A DNA stretch of 18,395 nt from contig DASQNQ010000354.1 of assembly GCA_035644895.1 (NCBI GenBank), positions 1 to 18,395 on the forward strand, given 5' to 3'. The notes below the pieces were generated by a model. It was not told where the DNA came from and searched no databases. It saw only the letters and a program-made list of their open reading frames with translations. Positions 6,564 through 13,553 of this stretch are shown here, piece after piece. Position numbers and translations under genes: made by a program. Positions within the stretch are counted from its first letter, which is position 1. The number at the start of each line of letters is the position of its first letter. Source of the stretch: Falsiroseomonas sp035644895 (GTDB taxonomy: Bacteria > Pseudomonadota > Alphaproteobacteria > Acetobacterales > Acetobacteraceae).

Positions 6564-7442
6564 TCAGCGGGTCGGCCGCGGCGGGGTCGCCGCGTAGTCG
6601 TAGAAGCCCCGGCCCGTCTTCCGGCCAAGCCAGCCGGCCTCGACATACTTCACCAGCAGGGGGCTCGGCCGGTACTTCGGGTCGCCCATCCCCTCATGCA
6701 GCACGCGCAGCACGGCCAGGCAGGTGTCGAGCCCGATGAAGTCGGCGAGTTCCAGCGGCCCCATCGGGTGGTTGCAGCCGAGCTTCATGCCGAGGTCGAT
6801 GGAGGCCACGTCGCCCACGCCCTCATGCAGGGCGAAGCAGGCCTCGTTGATCATCGGCAGCAGGATGCGGTTGACGATGAAGGCGGGGTAGTCGGCCGCC
6901 TGGGCGACCTGCTTGCCCATTCGCTCGGCAAGCTGCGTCACCGCCTGCGCCGTCGCGTCCTCGGTCGCGAGGCCGCGGATCACCTCGACGAGGCGCATCA
7001 TCGGCACCGGGTTGAAGAAGTGCATGCCGACGAACCGCCCCGGCCGGTCGGTCGCGGCGGCAAGGCGGGTGATCGGGATGGACGAGGTGTTCGTGGCCAG
7101 CAGCGCGTCCGGGCGCAGCACCGGGCAGAGCTGCGCGAAGATCCTTTTCTTCGTTTCCTCGTTCTCGGTCGCGGCCTCGATCACCAGGTCGCAGTTGTTG
7201 AAGGCCTGGTAGTCGGTCGAAGTGGTGATCCGGCCGATCGCCGCGTCCCGGTCGGCGCCGGCAAGCGTGCCCTTCTGCACCTGGCGGTCCATGTTCTTCG
7301 CGATGGTCGCCATCGCCCTGTCGAGCGCCGGCGCCTGCACGTCGAGCATGACGACCGCGATGCCCGACTGCGCCGCGACATGGGCGATGCCGTTGCCCAT
7401 CTGCCCGGCGCCGACCACGCCGAGCCGCGCGATGGCGGTCAC
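6564..7442 (-). CDS. hbd: 3-hydroxybutyryl-CoA (3-hydroxyacyl-CoA) dehydrogenase
   Basis: At 292 residues this has the usual length of the single-function NAD(P)-dependent enzyme that oxidises 3-hydroxyacyl-CoA to 3-ketoacyl-CoA in fatty acid, phenylacetate or hydroxybutyrate metabolism. The N-terminal Rossmann fold shows GAGQMG at 11-16. The catalytic set is present: Ser120 (TNTSSIP), His141 (GMHFFNP), Glu153 (LVEVIRG) and Asn191 (VNRIL). The C-terminal dimerisation domain includes GCNHPMGPLELADFIGLD and ends with GRKTGRGFYDY. The start is GTG 7442, overlapping the etfA stop as GTGA, so translation is probably coupled to etfA. Paralogues named paaH/fadB2 cannot be separated by sequence alone, so the gene symbol is provisional. 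Confidence 0.92.
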   Translation of the reverse strand: MTAIARLGVVGAGQMGNGIAHVAAQSGIAVVMLDVQAPALDRAMATIAKNMDRQVQKGTLAGADRDAAIGRITTSTDYQAFNNCDLVIEAATENEETKKRIFAQLCPVLRPDALLATNTSSIPITRLAAATDRPGRFVGMHFFNPVPMMRLVEVIRGLATEDATAQAVTQLAERMGKQVAQAADYPAFIVNRILLPMINEACFALHEGVGDVASIDLGMKLGCNHPMGPLELADFIGLDTCLAVLRVLHEGMGDPKYRPSPLLVKYVEAGWLGRKTGRGFYDYAATPPRPTR

Positions 7443-8368
7443 GGCTTGGACAGCTCCTGCTCCAGTTCGGGGATGATCTTGAACACGTCGCCCACCAGGC
7501 CGTAGTCCGCCACCTGGAAGATCGGCGCCTCCTCGTCCTTGTTGACGGCGACGATGACCTTGCTGTCCTTCATGCCCGCCAGGTGCTGGATGGCGCCCGA
7601 GATGCCGAAGGCGATGTAGAGCTCGGGTGCCACGATCTTGCCCGTCTGCCCGACCTGCATGTCGTTCGGCGCGTAGCCCGCATCCACCGCGGCGCGGGAG
7701 GCGCCGATGGCGGCCCCGAGCTTGTCGGCGACACCCTCCAGCACCTTGAAGTTGTCGGCCGAGCCCATGGCGCGGCCGCCCGAGACGACCACCCGCGCCG
7801 CCGTCAGCTCCGGCCGCTCGCTCTTCGCGATCTCCGCGCCGACGAAGGAGGACAGGCCCGGATCCTCGGCTGGCTGCACCTTCTCCACAGCGGCCTGCCC
7901 GCCCTCGGCCGGCACCGGGTCGAAGGAGGCGGCGCGGACCGTCATCACCACCTTGGGGTCGGAGGTCCGCACGGTGGCCAGCGCGTTGCCGGCGTAGATG
8001 AACCGGCGGAAGGTGTCCGGCCCTTCGATGCCCGCGACGTCCGACAGCGGCTGCACGTCGAGCAGCGCGGCCACGCGCGGGATGATGTTCTTGCCCATCG
8101 CCGAGCCGGGCGCGAGCAGGTGGCTGTAGCCGTCCGCGAGGCCGACCATCAGCGCCGCCGCCGGCTCGGCGAGGCCATGCTCATAGGCCGGGCCGTCGGC
8201 CACCAGCACCTTCGCGATGCCGGGCAGCTTCGACGCGGCCTCGGCGGCCTCCCCGCCCAGCAGCAGGAGGTGGACGTCGCCGCCGAGCTTGCCGGCGGCG
8301 GCGATGGCGCTGCGCGTGGGCTGGGACACGGCCGACCCGCTGCGGTCGGCAAGGACGAGAACGGCCAT
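7439..8368 (-). CDS. etfA: Electron transfer flavoprotein subunit alpha
   Basis: This encodes 309 residues, standard for the FAD-binding alpha subunit of ETF, which accepts electrons from acyl-CoA and other dehydrogenases and delivers them to ETF:ubiquinone oxidoreductase. The diagnostic C-terminal FAD domain is complete: VVSGGRAMGSADNF, ASRAAVDAGYAPNDMQVGQTGKIVAPELYIAFGISGAIQH in the expected order, then VIVAVNKDEEAPIFQVADYGLVGD. The ATG at 8368 follows the etfB stop by two bases, and the 3' end overlaps hbd by four bases, giving a tight etfB-etfA-hbd operon. I see no ETF-QO gene in the window. Confidence 0.96.
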   Translation of the reverse strand: MAVLVLADRSGSAVSQPTRSAIAAAGKLGGDVHLLLLGGEAAEAASKLPGIAKVLVADGPAYEHGLAEPAAALMVGLADGYSHLLAPGSAMGKNIIPRVAALLDVQPLSDVAGIEGPDTFRRFIYAGNALATVRTSDPKVVMTVRAASFDPVPAEGGQAAVEKVQPAEDPGLSSFVGAEIAKSERPELTAARVVVSGGRAMGSADNFKVLEGVADKLGAAIGASRAAVDAGYAPNDMQVGQTGKIVAPELYIAFGISGAIQHLAGMKDSKVIVAVNKDEEAPIFQVADYGLVGDVFKIIPELEQELSKP

Positions 8369-8370
8369 GG

Positions 8371-9120
8371 CTAGATCACCTTCGCCTCGTTGCGGAGCTT
8401 GTCCACCAGCTCGGCCACCGAGCCCACCTTCTTCCCGGCCTGGCGCTTCGGCGGCTCCTCCACCTTCAGGGTGGTCAGGCGCGGCGCAGGGTCCACGCCG
8501 AGGTCGGCGGGCTTCATCGTCTCGACCGGCTTCTTGCGCGCCTTCATGATGTTCGGAAGGCTCGCGTAGCGCGGCTCGTTCAGGCGCAGGTCAGCGGTCA
8601 CGATGGCGGGCAGCTTCAGCGCCACCGTCTCCAACCCGCCATCCACCTCGCGCGTCACGCGCAGCCCGCCATCGGCGACCTCAATCTTCGAGGCGTAGGT
8701 CCCCTGGGACCAGCCGAGATAGGCGGCCAGCATCTGGCCGGTCGCGTTCATGTCGTCGTCGATCGCCTGCTTGCCCATCAGCACGAGCTGCGGGCCCTCC
8801 TTCGCCACGATCGCCTTCAGCATCTTCGCGACCGCGATCGGCTCGACCACGCCGTCGTGCTCCACCAGGATGCCGCGGTCGGCGCCCATGGCGAGTGCGG
8901 TGCGGATCTGCTCGGCCGCCGCGGCGGGGCCGATGGAGACGGCGACGATCTCGGTCGCCACGCCCTTCTCCTTCAGGCGCACCGCCTCCTCGACCGCGAT
9001 CTCGTCGAAGGGGTTCATGGACATCTTGACGTTGGCCGTCTCGACGCCCGTGCCGTCCGCCTTCACGCGGACCTTCACGTTGTAGTCAACGACCCGCTTG
9101 ACGGGCACCAGGAGTTTCAT
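8371..9120 (-). CDS. etfB: Electron transfer flavoprotein subunit beta
   Basis: This has 249 residues, the normal length of the AMP-binding beta subunit of ETF. It starts with KLLVPVKRVVDYNVKVRV, includes MSMNPFDEIAVEEAVRLKEKG, the QLVLMGKQAIDDDMNATGQMLAAYLGW region, and the recognition-loop area with LRLNEPRYASLPNIMKARKKP. Together with the adjacent alpha subunit it forms the soluble heterodimer that collects electrons in beta-oxidation. It is the first gene of the operon. Upstream (9121-9236) are 116 bases without a gene. A GAGG directly abuts the ATG at 9120, too close to be an ideal Shine-Dalgarno, and a GGGA lies further upstream. Confidence 0.96.
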   Translation of the reverse strand: MKLLVPVKRVVDYNVKVRVKADGTGVETANVKMSMNPFDEIAVEEAVRLKEKGVATEIVAVSIGPAAAAEQIRTALAMGADRGILVEHDGVVEPIAVAKMLKAIVAKEGPQLVLMGKQAIDDDMNATGQMLAAYLGWSQGTYASKIEVADGGLRVTREVDGGLETVALKLPAIVTADLRLNEPRYASLPNIMKARKKPVETMKPADLGVDPAPRLTTLKVEEPPKRQAGKKVGSVAELVDKLRNEAKVI

Positions 9121-9236
9121 CCTCGGTCGTGTCCCTGGAATGGGCTGCCGCGCGGCGCGGTCTGCCCGCCCCGTTCCGTGGCTGCAAGAAGAGGCCGGAC
9201 GATAGGACCGCGGCGCCCGCCCGGCAAGGCGGCGCC

Positions 9237-9440
9237 TCAGGCCTTCATGATGAACATCAGCAGCACGAAGAGCGCCAGCGTCAGGCCCTGCAGCGCAACG
9301 CGCGCCTGCATCAGCCGGTTCGACCGCAGCCGGCCGCCCTCCGAGTCCTCGTTGCGCGCAAGCCCGAGCATCCCGGCGAACATGACACCGAGCGTGGCGA
9401 GGGCCGAGATCATGAGCAGGGCGGTGAGGAAGGTGGTCAT
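9237..9440 (-). CDS. Twin transmembrane helix small protein (HIG1-like)
   Basis: The product has 67 residues and two hydrophobic helices (about 3-25 and 47-66) separated by a charged loop with ARNEDSEGG and SNRLMQARVALQ. This is the HIG1/twin-TM pattern of small alphaproteobacterial proteins often encoded just upstream of etfBA. In mitochondria HIG1-domain proteins associate with respiratory complexes; a like role here is only inference. I chose ATG 9440. A start at 9488 would add 16 residues that overlap the end of the MFS gene and read unlike coding sequence. It begins seven bases after the MFS stop on the same strand, with a weak AGG upstream, and is probably translated from the same mRNA. 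Confidence 0.8.
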   Translation of the reverse strand: MTTFLTALLMISALATLGVMFAGMLGLARNEDSEGGRLRSNRLMQARVALQGLTLALFVLLMFIMKA

Positions 9441-9447
9441 CGGCCTA

Positions 9448-10665
9448 TCATGGGAGGGCGGACCTGCCCCGCAACCCCGCCCCGCCATCCCGCAGGATCG
9501 CGACCGCCCCCAGCACCGCGAAGCCAGCGCACATCAGGAAGCCGGCCATGTAGCCGCCCGTCAACCCGACCAGCAGGGAGAAGGCCGGCGGCGCCACGAT
9601 CATCGCAAGGCCGAAAGCGAAGGCAAGCGCCGCCGTCGCGCCGCCCACCTGCCCGGGCGGGGCGATGCGCGCGGCCTCGGCCAGCATCACGCCGTTCCAG
9701 CCGACCGCCGTCGCCCCCATGGCCATGCCCGCCAGCACCACCACCAGGGCAGGCCAGCCCGGTCCGGCCAGCGCCATCAGCACCGCCGCCGCGGCAGCGC
9801 CGAGGCCGCAGGCCGCCAGCGCCGGCCGCGCGCCGGCACGGTCGGCCAGCACGGCCCAGCCGATCCGCCCCGCCACCCCCGCCGCCTGGGCGAGCGCCAG
9901 GCGAAGCCCCGCCTCGGCCAGGGGCACGCCGAGCGAGGACACCTGCCAGGCGACGAAGAAGGAGAAGAAGCAGAACTGCGACACGCCGTAACCGCAGGAC
10001 ATGACCGTCAGGCGCCTGAGCGCCGCGTCGGTGCGCAGCATGCCGAGCGCGCCCAGCGCCTCCCCCGCCACGCCGCGGATCGCGGCGCTGCGGTCGCGCT
10101 CCGCATCCAGCGCCGCACGCAGTGGCTGCAGGGCCGCCGCCATCGCCAGGGCCGTGGCCGCCATGGCCAGCACGCCCGCGCGCCAGCCGAAGGCGCTGCC
10201 GATGGCGGGCGCCGCGGCCGCCACCAGCATCGCGCCCGCCGGCACCCCGCACTGCTTCAGGCTGAAGATGAGCGACCGTCGCCGCGGCGGCGTGCGGCCG
10301 GCCAGCAGGTGGCTGCCCCCCGGCGTCACCGGCCCGTGACCCATGCCCGCCAGGAAGGCGGACAAGGCCAGCGCCGCCGGCGTGCCGAGCGCCGCCAGCG
10401 CGATCCCGGCCCCGATCAGCAGAAGCCCCGCCTGCAGCACGCGGATCCCCCCGAAGCGGCGGACGAGGGCGCCCGTCGGCGGACCCGTCACCAGGGCGCC
10501 GGCATAGACCAGCGCCGTGTGCACGCCGGCCAGAGTCACGGGCAGGCCCGTTTCCGCCGCGATGGGCGGGCTGAGCACGGGCACGGTCAGGAACGCCCCC
10601 ATGCCGGCCAGGTGCGCGCCGAGCAGCGCGACCATGATGGTCCAGACGGAGGGGGACGACGCCAT
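9448..10665 (-). CDS. Major facilitator superfamily transporter
   Basis: The product is 405 residues with about 12 hydrophobic helices and the MFS two-half layout. The loop between helices 2 and 3 contains GPPTGALVRRFGGIRVL, the usual G-x3-D/R-R-x-G-R-R-like element in degenerate form. Helix 4-5 has MGHGPVTPGG, followed by the charged SLIFSLKQCGVPAG stretch reminiscent of CynX/YbfB-type carriers. The midpoint cytoplasmic loop (AALDAERDRSAAIRG) separates the halves. The substrate is unknown. The start is ATG 10665; a longer reading to 11259 is antisense to the MscS gene. It is divergent from the MscS-like channel with 85 bases between them and leads into the twin-TM gene after seven bases. Confidence 0.85.
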   Translation of the reverse strand: MASSPSVWTIMVALLGAHLAGMGAFLTVPVLSPPIAAETGLPVTLAGVHTALVYAGALVTGPPTGALVRRFGGIRVLQAGLLLIGAGIALAALGTPAALALSAFLAGMGHGPVTPGGSHLLAGRTPPRRRSLIFSLKQCGVPAGAMLVAAAAPAIGSAFGWRAGVLAMAATALAMAAALQPLRAALDAERDRSAAIRGVAGEALGALGMLRTDAALRRLTVMSCGYGVSQFCFFSFFVAWQVSSLGVPLAEAGLRLALAQAAGVAGRIGWAVLADRAGARPALAACGLGAAAAAVLMALAGPGWPALVVVLAGMAMGATAVGWNGVMLAEAARIAPPGQVGGATAALAFAFGLAMIVAPPAFSLLVGLTGGYMAGFLMCAGFAVLGAVAILRDGGAGLRGRSALP

Positions 10666-10693
10666 TCGCGCCCAGGTTGGACCAGCGAATGCG

Positions 10694-10712
10694 GCGCCGC
10701 AACATCCGGCGC
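10694..10712. repeat. Inverted repeat in the divergent MFS/MscS intergenic region
   Basis: GCGCCG (10694-10699) and CGGCGC (10707-10712) pair around seven bases, in the middle of the 85-base region between two divergent genes. A TTGACC (10713-10718) follows directly on the plus strand, but I see no matching -10 element. It could be an operator; evidence is limited to position and symmetry. Confidence 0.25.
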
Positions 10713-10750
10713 TTGACCGCAGGACCCGCCGGCGGCACCACCCCTGCCCC

Positions 10751-12997
10751 ATGCCCTTCCTGCACCTGCTGCTCGTCCTTCTGGCGCTGGCCTCGCCTGC
10801 CCTGGGCCAGGCGCCGCGCCCGGCGGCAACCGCCGCCGCGCCGCCCGCCGCCACCCCTGCCCCCTCGGGTGACCTGGACGCGCTGCTCAATGCGCTCCGC
10901 GACGATGCACGCCGGGCCGAGCTGCTGCGCGCGCTCGAGGCCGCGGCGGCGGCGCAGCGGGGCGGGGCGCCCGCCCCTGCGGCCGAGGAGCCGGTGGTGG
11001 ACCCGCAGATCCTCGCGCCCAACACGCTGGGCGCGCAGCTTCTGCTCGGCGCGTCGCAGCGGCTGCAGGCGCTGTCCGACCAGTTCGTGCGTGTCATGGA
11101 GACGCTGACGGACCTGCCCGGCCTCGCCGCCTGGGCCACCGGCATCGCGCGGGACCCGGTGACGCAGGCGCGCGTGGTCGACGCCGCCTGGAAGCTGCTG
11201 CTCCTCTTCGGGCTCGGGCTTGCCGCGGAAGGGGGCGTCAGGCGGCTCCTCGCCCGCACGCGGGACAGGCTGGATGCCCTGGCGCCCGAGAACGGCAGCG
11301 CCTGGACCTGGATGCGGCGCGTGCCGCTGGTGCTCGCGCGGCTCGCGCTGGACCTCGTCCCGCTCGCGGCCTTCGCCGTGATCTCCTACGGGATGATCGG
11401 GCTGGTGCGGCCGCTGCCGACCACGGAACTGGTGCTGCTGACGGCGAACAATGCGTACCTCGCCGCCAACGTGCTGATGGCCGTCGCGCGGATGCTGCTC
11501 TCGCCCAACTCGCCGCATCTGCGCCTGGTGCCGGTGGCCGACGAGACGGCGGCCTACGTCACCGTCTGGCTGCGCCGCATCGTCGTGGTGGCGGTGGTGG
11601 GCTACGCGGTGGCCGAGGCCGGGCTGCTCTTCGGCCTGCCCTGGGCGGCCTACGATGCCATCCTGCGCGTCTCGCTGCTGATCGTCTCGCTCTTCCTCAT
11701 CATCGTCGTGCTGCAGAACCGGGACGCGGTGGCCGAGTGGCTGCGCGCCCCACCGCTGGCCGAGGGCGATCAGCCGGACCGGGCGCGCGTGCTGTTCCGG
11801 GCGCTGCGCGACAGGCTGGCGGATGTCTGGCACCTGATCGCGATCCTCTGGCTGATCGCGCTGTGGGGCGTCTGGGCGCTCGAGATCCGGGACGGGTTCG
11901 AGAGGCTGATCCGCGTCTCGGCGCTCACCATCGGCATCCTGGGCGTGGCGAAGCTCATCGACCTCGGCGCGCAGCGCGCGATCAGCCGCGGCTTCCATGT
12001 CGGGCCCGACTTCGCGCGCCGCTACCCGGGGCTGGAGGCGCGGGCCAACCGCTACCTGCCCGTCCTGAAAGGGCTGGTCACCGGCTTCATCGTCGTCATC
12101 GCGGGCCTGTCCCTGCTGGAGGCCTGGGGCATCGAGTCCTTCAACTGGTTCTCCCGCGGGCAGCTCGGCGCCCGGCTGGTGGGTTCGCTCGCCTCCATCG
12201 CGCTGACCGTGGTCATCGCCATCATCGTGTGGGAGACGGCGAACGCCGCCATCGCGCGGCACCTGATGCGCCTTTCGCGCGATGCGCAGGCCGCGCGTTC
12301 GGCGCGCGTCCGCACCCTGCTGCCGCTGCTGCGCACCTCGCTGTCGATCGTCATCCTGGTCTTCGTGGCGCTCAACATCCTGACCGAGATCGGCGTGAAC
12401 GTGGCGCCGCTGCTGGCCGGCGCCGGCGTGGTGGGCCTGGCGGTCGGCTTCGGGTCGCAGACCCTGGTGCGCGACGTCATCACGGGCGTCTTCCTGCTGT
12501 TCGAGGACGCGATGGCGGTCGGCGACGTGGTCACCGTCGGCGGGCTGTCGGGGGTGGTGGAGCAGCTCTCGATCCGCTCCATCAAGCTGCGCGCGGTGGA
12601 CGGCGCGATCCACATCATTCCCTTCTCCGCCGTCACGACCGTCACCAACATGACGCGCGACTTCGGATTCGCCGTGCTCGACGTCTCGGTCGCCTACGGG
12701 GAGGACACGGACCGCGTGGGCGAGGTGCTGCGCGAGGTCGGCGCCGACATCCGCGCCGACCCGAAGTTCGCGCCCATGATCCGCGACGACCTCGAGCTGA
12801 TGGGCGTGGAGCGGCTGGCCGATTCCGCCGTGGTGATCCGCGGCCGCATCAAGACCGAGCCCTCGGCCCGCTGGAACGTGGGGCGGGAGTTCAACCGGCG
12901 CATCAAGCAGCGCTTCGACAAGCTCGGCATCGAGATCCCCTACCCGCACCAGAAGCTCGTCATCGAGCGGCAGGGCGAGAAGCACCCGGTCGAGTAG
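10751..12997 (+). CDS. Large MscS-family mechanosensitive ion channel (YbiO-like)
   Basis: This encodes 748 residues, far longer than MscS and close to E. coli YbiO. A signal peptide is visible (LHLLLVLLALASPALG, cleavage near residue 20), then an Ala/Pro-rich periplasmic segment to about residue 40 and a helical periplasmic part. Around ten membrane helices lie between about residues 144 and 550. The pore helix and MscS core follow: VAPLLAGAGVVGLAVGFGSQ near 552-570, FEDAMAVGDVV, then the beta domain with GVVEQLSIRSIKLRAVDG and PFSAVTTVTNMTRD. The alpha/beta vestibule ends with IEIPYPHQ. Such channels release solutes during hypo-osmotic shock. ATG 10751 is supported by the signal peptide. 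There is no clear Shine-Dalgarno. Confidence 0.9.
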   Translation: MPFLHLLLVLLALASPALGQAPRPAATAAAPPAATPAPSGDLDALLNALRDDARRAELLRALEAAAAAQRGGAPAPAAEEPVVDPQILAPNTLGAQLLLGASQRLQALSDQFVRVMETLTDLPGLAAWATGIARDPVTQARVVDAAWKLLLLFGLGLAAEGGVRRLLARTRDRLDALAPENGSAWTWMRRVPLVLARLALDLVPLAAFAVISYGMIGLVRPLPTTELVLLTANNAYLAANVLMAVARMLLSPNSPHLRLVPVADETAAYVTVWLRRIVVVAVVGYAVAEAGLLFGLPWAAYDAILRVSLLIVSLFLIIVVLQNRDAVAEWLRAPPLAEGDQPDRARVLFRALRDRLADVWHLIAILWLIALWGVWALEIRDGFERLIRVSALTIGILGVAKLIDLGAQRAISRGFHVGPDFARRYPGLEARANRYLPVLKGLVTGFIVVIAGLSLLEAWGIESFNWFSRGQLGARLVGSLASIALTVVIAIIVWETANAAIARHLMRLSRDAQAARSARVRTLLPLLRTSLSIVILVFVALNILTEIGVNVAPLLAGAGVVGLAVGFGSQTLVRDVITGVFLLFEDAMAVGDVVTVGGLSGVVEQLSIRSIKLRAVDGAIHIIPFSAVTTVTNMTRDFGFAVLDVSVAYGEDTDRVGEVLREVGADIRADPKFAPMIRDDLELMGVERLADSAVVIRGRIKTEPSARWNVGREFNRRIKQRFDKLGIEIPYPHQKLVIERQGEKHPVE

Positions 12998-13064
12998 CAG
13001 GGGCTTCCCAGACGGCCCGGCCGCGGCCTATGCTCGCGACGTGACCACGCTCCGGACCCTTTCC

Positions 13065-13080
13065 GGCCGAATTATCGGCC
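13065..13080. terminator. Hairpin downstream of the MscS-like gene
   Basis: GGCCGA-ATTA-TCGGCC is a perfect 6-bp stem with a four-base loop, 67 bases after the MscS stop and inside the 186-base gene-free gap before the ACT-like gene. With the second hairpin at 13096-13117 it may end the MscS transcript. No U tract follows directly. Confidence 0.35.
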
Positions 13081-13095
13081 CGGCCGCCTGACCCG

Positions 13096-13117
13096 CCGCC
13101 CCTCCGCCCAGGGGCGG
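13096..13117. terminator. GC-rich hairpin between the MscS-like and ACT-like genes
   Basis: CCGCCCCT (13096-13103) pairs perfectly with AGGGGCGG (13110-13117) around six bases. A TTCTTTT run occurs about 20 bases later (13136-13142), too far for a classic intrinsic terminator. The stem is strong and well placed between two transcription units. Confidence 0.4.
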
Positions 13118-13183
13118 GGGACGCGCGCTGCCGGGTTCTTTTGTCAGATTCGGCTGGTTCCTGTCCCTGGAGCACACTCCCCG

Positions 13184-13462
13184 ATGTCCGATGACCTTTG
13201 CGAGCCGCTCGTCGCGGCGCGTTTCACAGTCACGGCCGACGCATTCCCCGGCCTCCTCCCCCGCCTGCTGCAACCCTTCGCGAAGCGCGACCTGACGCCC
13301 GACCTGGTGCGGGCCGTGCGCCAGGGGGAGACGATGCGCGTCGAACTCGCGATGGAGGCGATGCCGCTCGGCATGGTCCACCTCGTCACCGGCAACCTCG
13401 GCCAGGTCGTCGGCGTGACGCGCGTGGAGACGATGGAGGGCCGCATCCGCCTCGTGGCCTGA
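13184..13462 (+). CDS. Small ACT-domain-like protein encoded upstream of cydAB
   Basis: The product has 92 residues, close to a single ACT domain. The predicted order is beta-alpha-beta-beta-alpha-beta: ARFTVTADAF, a helix from PGLLPRLLQPFAKRD, a strand pair around VRAVRQGETMRVELAME, a second helix GMVHLVTGNLGQV, and a final strand VTRVETMEG. A ligand-binding Gly is not clearly identified. ACT domains usually sense amino acids or small ligands and often dimerise; stand-alone small versions include the IlvM/IlvN-type regulatory subunits, but no acetolactate synthase is nearby. The ATG at 13184 has a GGAG (13169-13172) 11 bases upstream that can pair with CTCC at 13177-13180. Only 91 bases separate it from cydA, so it may share the cyd transcript. 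ACT assignment is tentative. Confidence 0.6.
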   Translation: MSDDLCEPLVAARFTVTADAFPGLLPRLLQPFAKRDLTPDLVRAVRQGETMRVELAMEAMPLGMVHLVTGNLGQVVGVTRVETMEGRIRLVA

Positions 13463-13490
13463 GCCGGGGCGCGTGACCGCGAATTAAGGC

Positions 13491-13513
13491 GCCGGACGGG
13501 AAACCGGTCCGGC
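13491..13513 (+). promoter_or_regulatory. Hairpin in the ACT-cydA intergenic region
   Basis: GCCGGACGGG (13491-13500) and CCGGTCCGGC (13504-13513) pair with one G-G mismatch around an AAA loop: seven base pairs, mismatch, two base pairs. It lies 28 bases after the ACT-like stop and just before the cydA Shine-Dalgarno hairpin. It could attenuate transcription or be part of a folded leader. Confidence 0.4.
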
Positions 13514-13521
13514 AGCACGGC

Positions 13522-13545
13522 TCTCTTCCTGGAACGAGGAAGGGA
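13522..13545 (+). promoter_or_regulatory. Hairpin sequestering the cydA Shine-Dalgarno
   Basis: Bases 13522-13530 (TCTCTTCCT) pair with 13537-13545 (AGGAAGGGA), nine pairs including one G-U, around the loop GGAACG. The right arm is exactly the purine-rich ribosome-binding site eight bases before ATG 13554. If folded, initiation on cydA would be blocked until the helix opens. The pairing is seen in the sequence; control by it is inference. Confidence 0.5.
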
Positions 13546-13553
13546 CACCATCC

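Noticed and set aside
6558..7505. Plus-strand open frame opposite hbd
   Set aside because: Shadow of a well-recognised dehydrogenase; composition is His/Arg/Asp-rich with no domain.
10517..10750. Upstream extension of the MscS-like gene
   Set aside because: Would read through the divergent MFS gene in antisense and place residues before an evident signal peptide at ATG 10751.
10666..11259. Upstream extension of the MFS gene
   Set aside because: Adds 198 Ser/Ala/Arg-rich residues that are antisense to the MscS gene. The first membrane helix begins right after ATG 10665.
9437..12985. Minus-strand open frame of 1182 codons covering the MscS-like gene
   Set aside because: Over most of its length it is antisense to a clearly recognised MscS channel with a signal peptide. 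The translation is rich in His/Asp/Gly/Arg with no domain; its end is a frame shadow of the MFS gene.
12998..13183. Small gene in the MscS-ACT gap
   Set aside because: Only very short frames without ribosome-binding sites; the gap is better explained by two hairpins and a leader.
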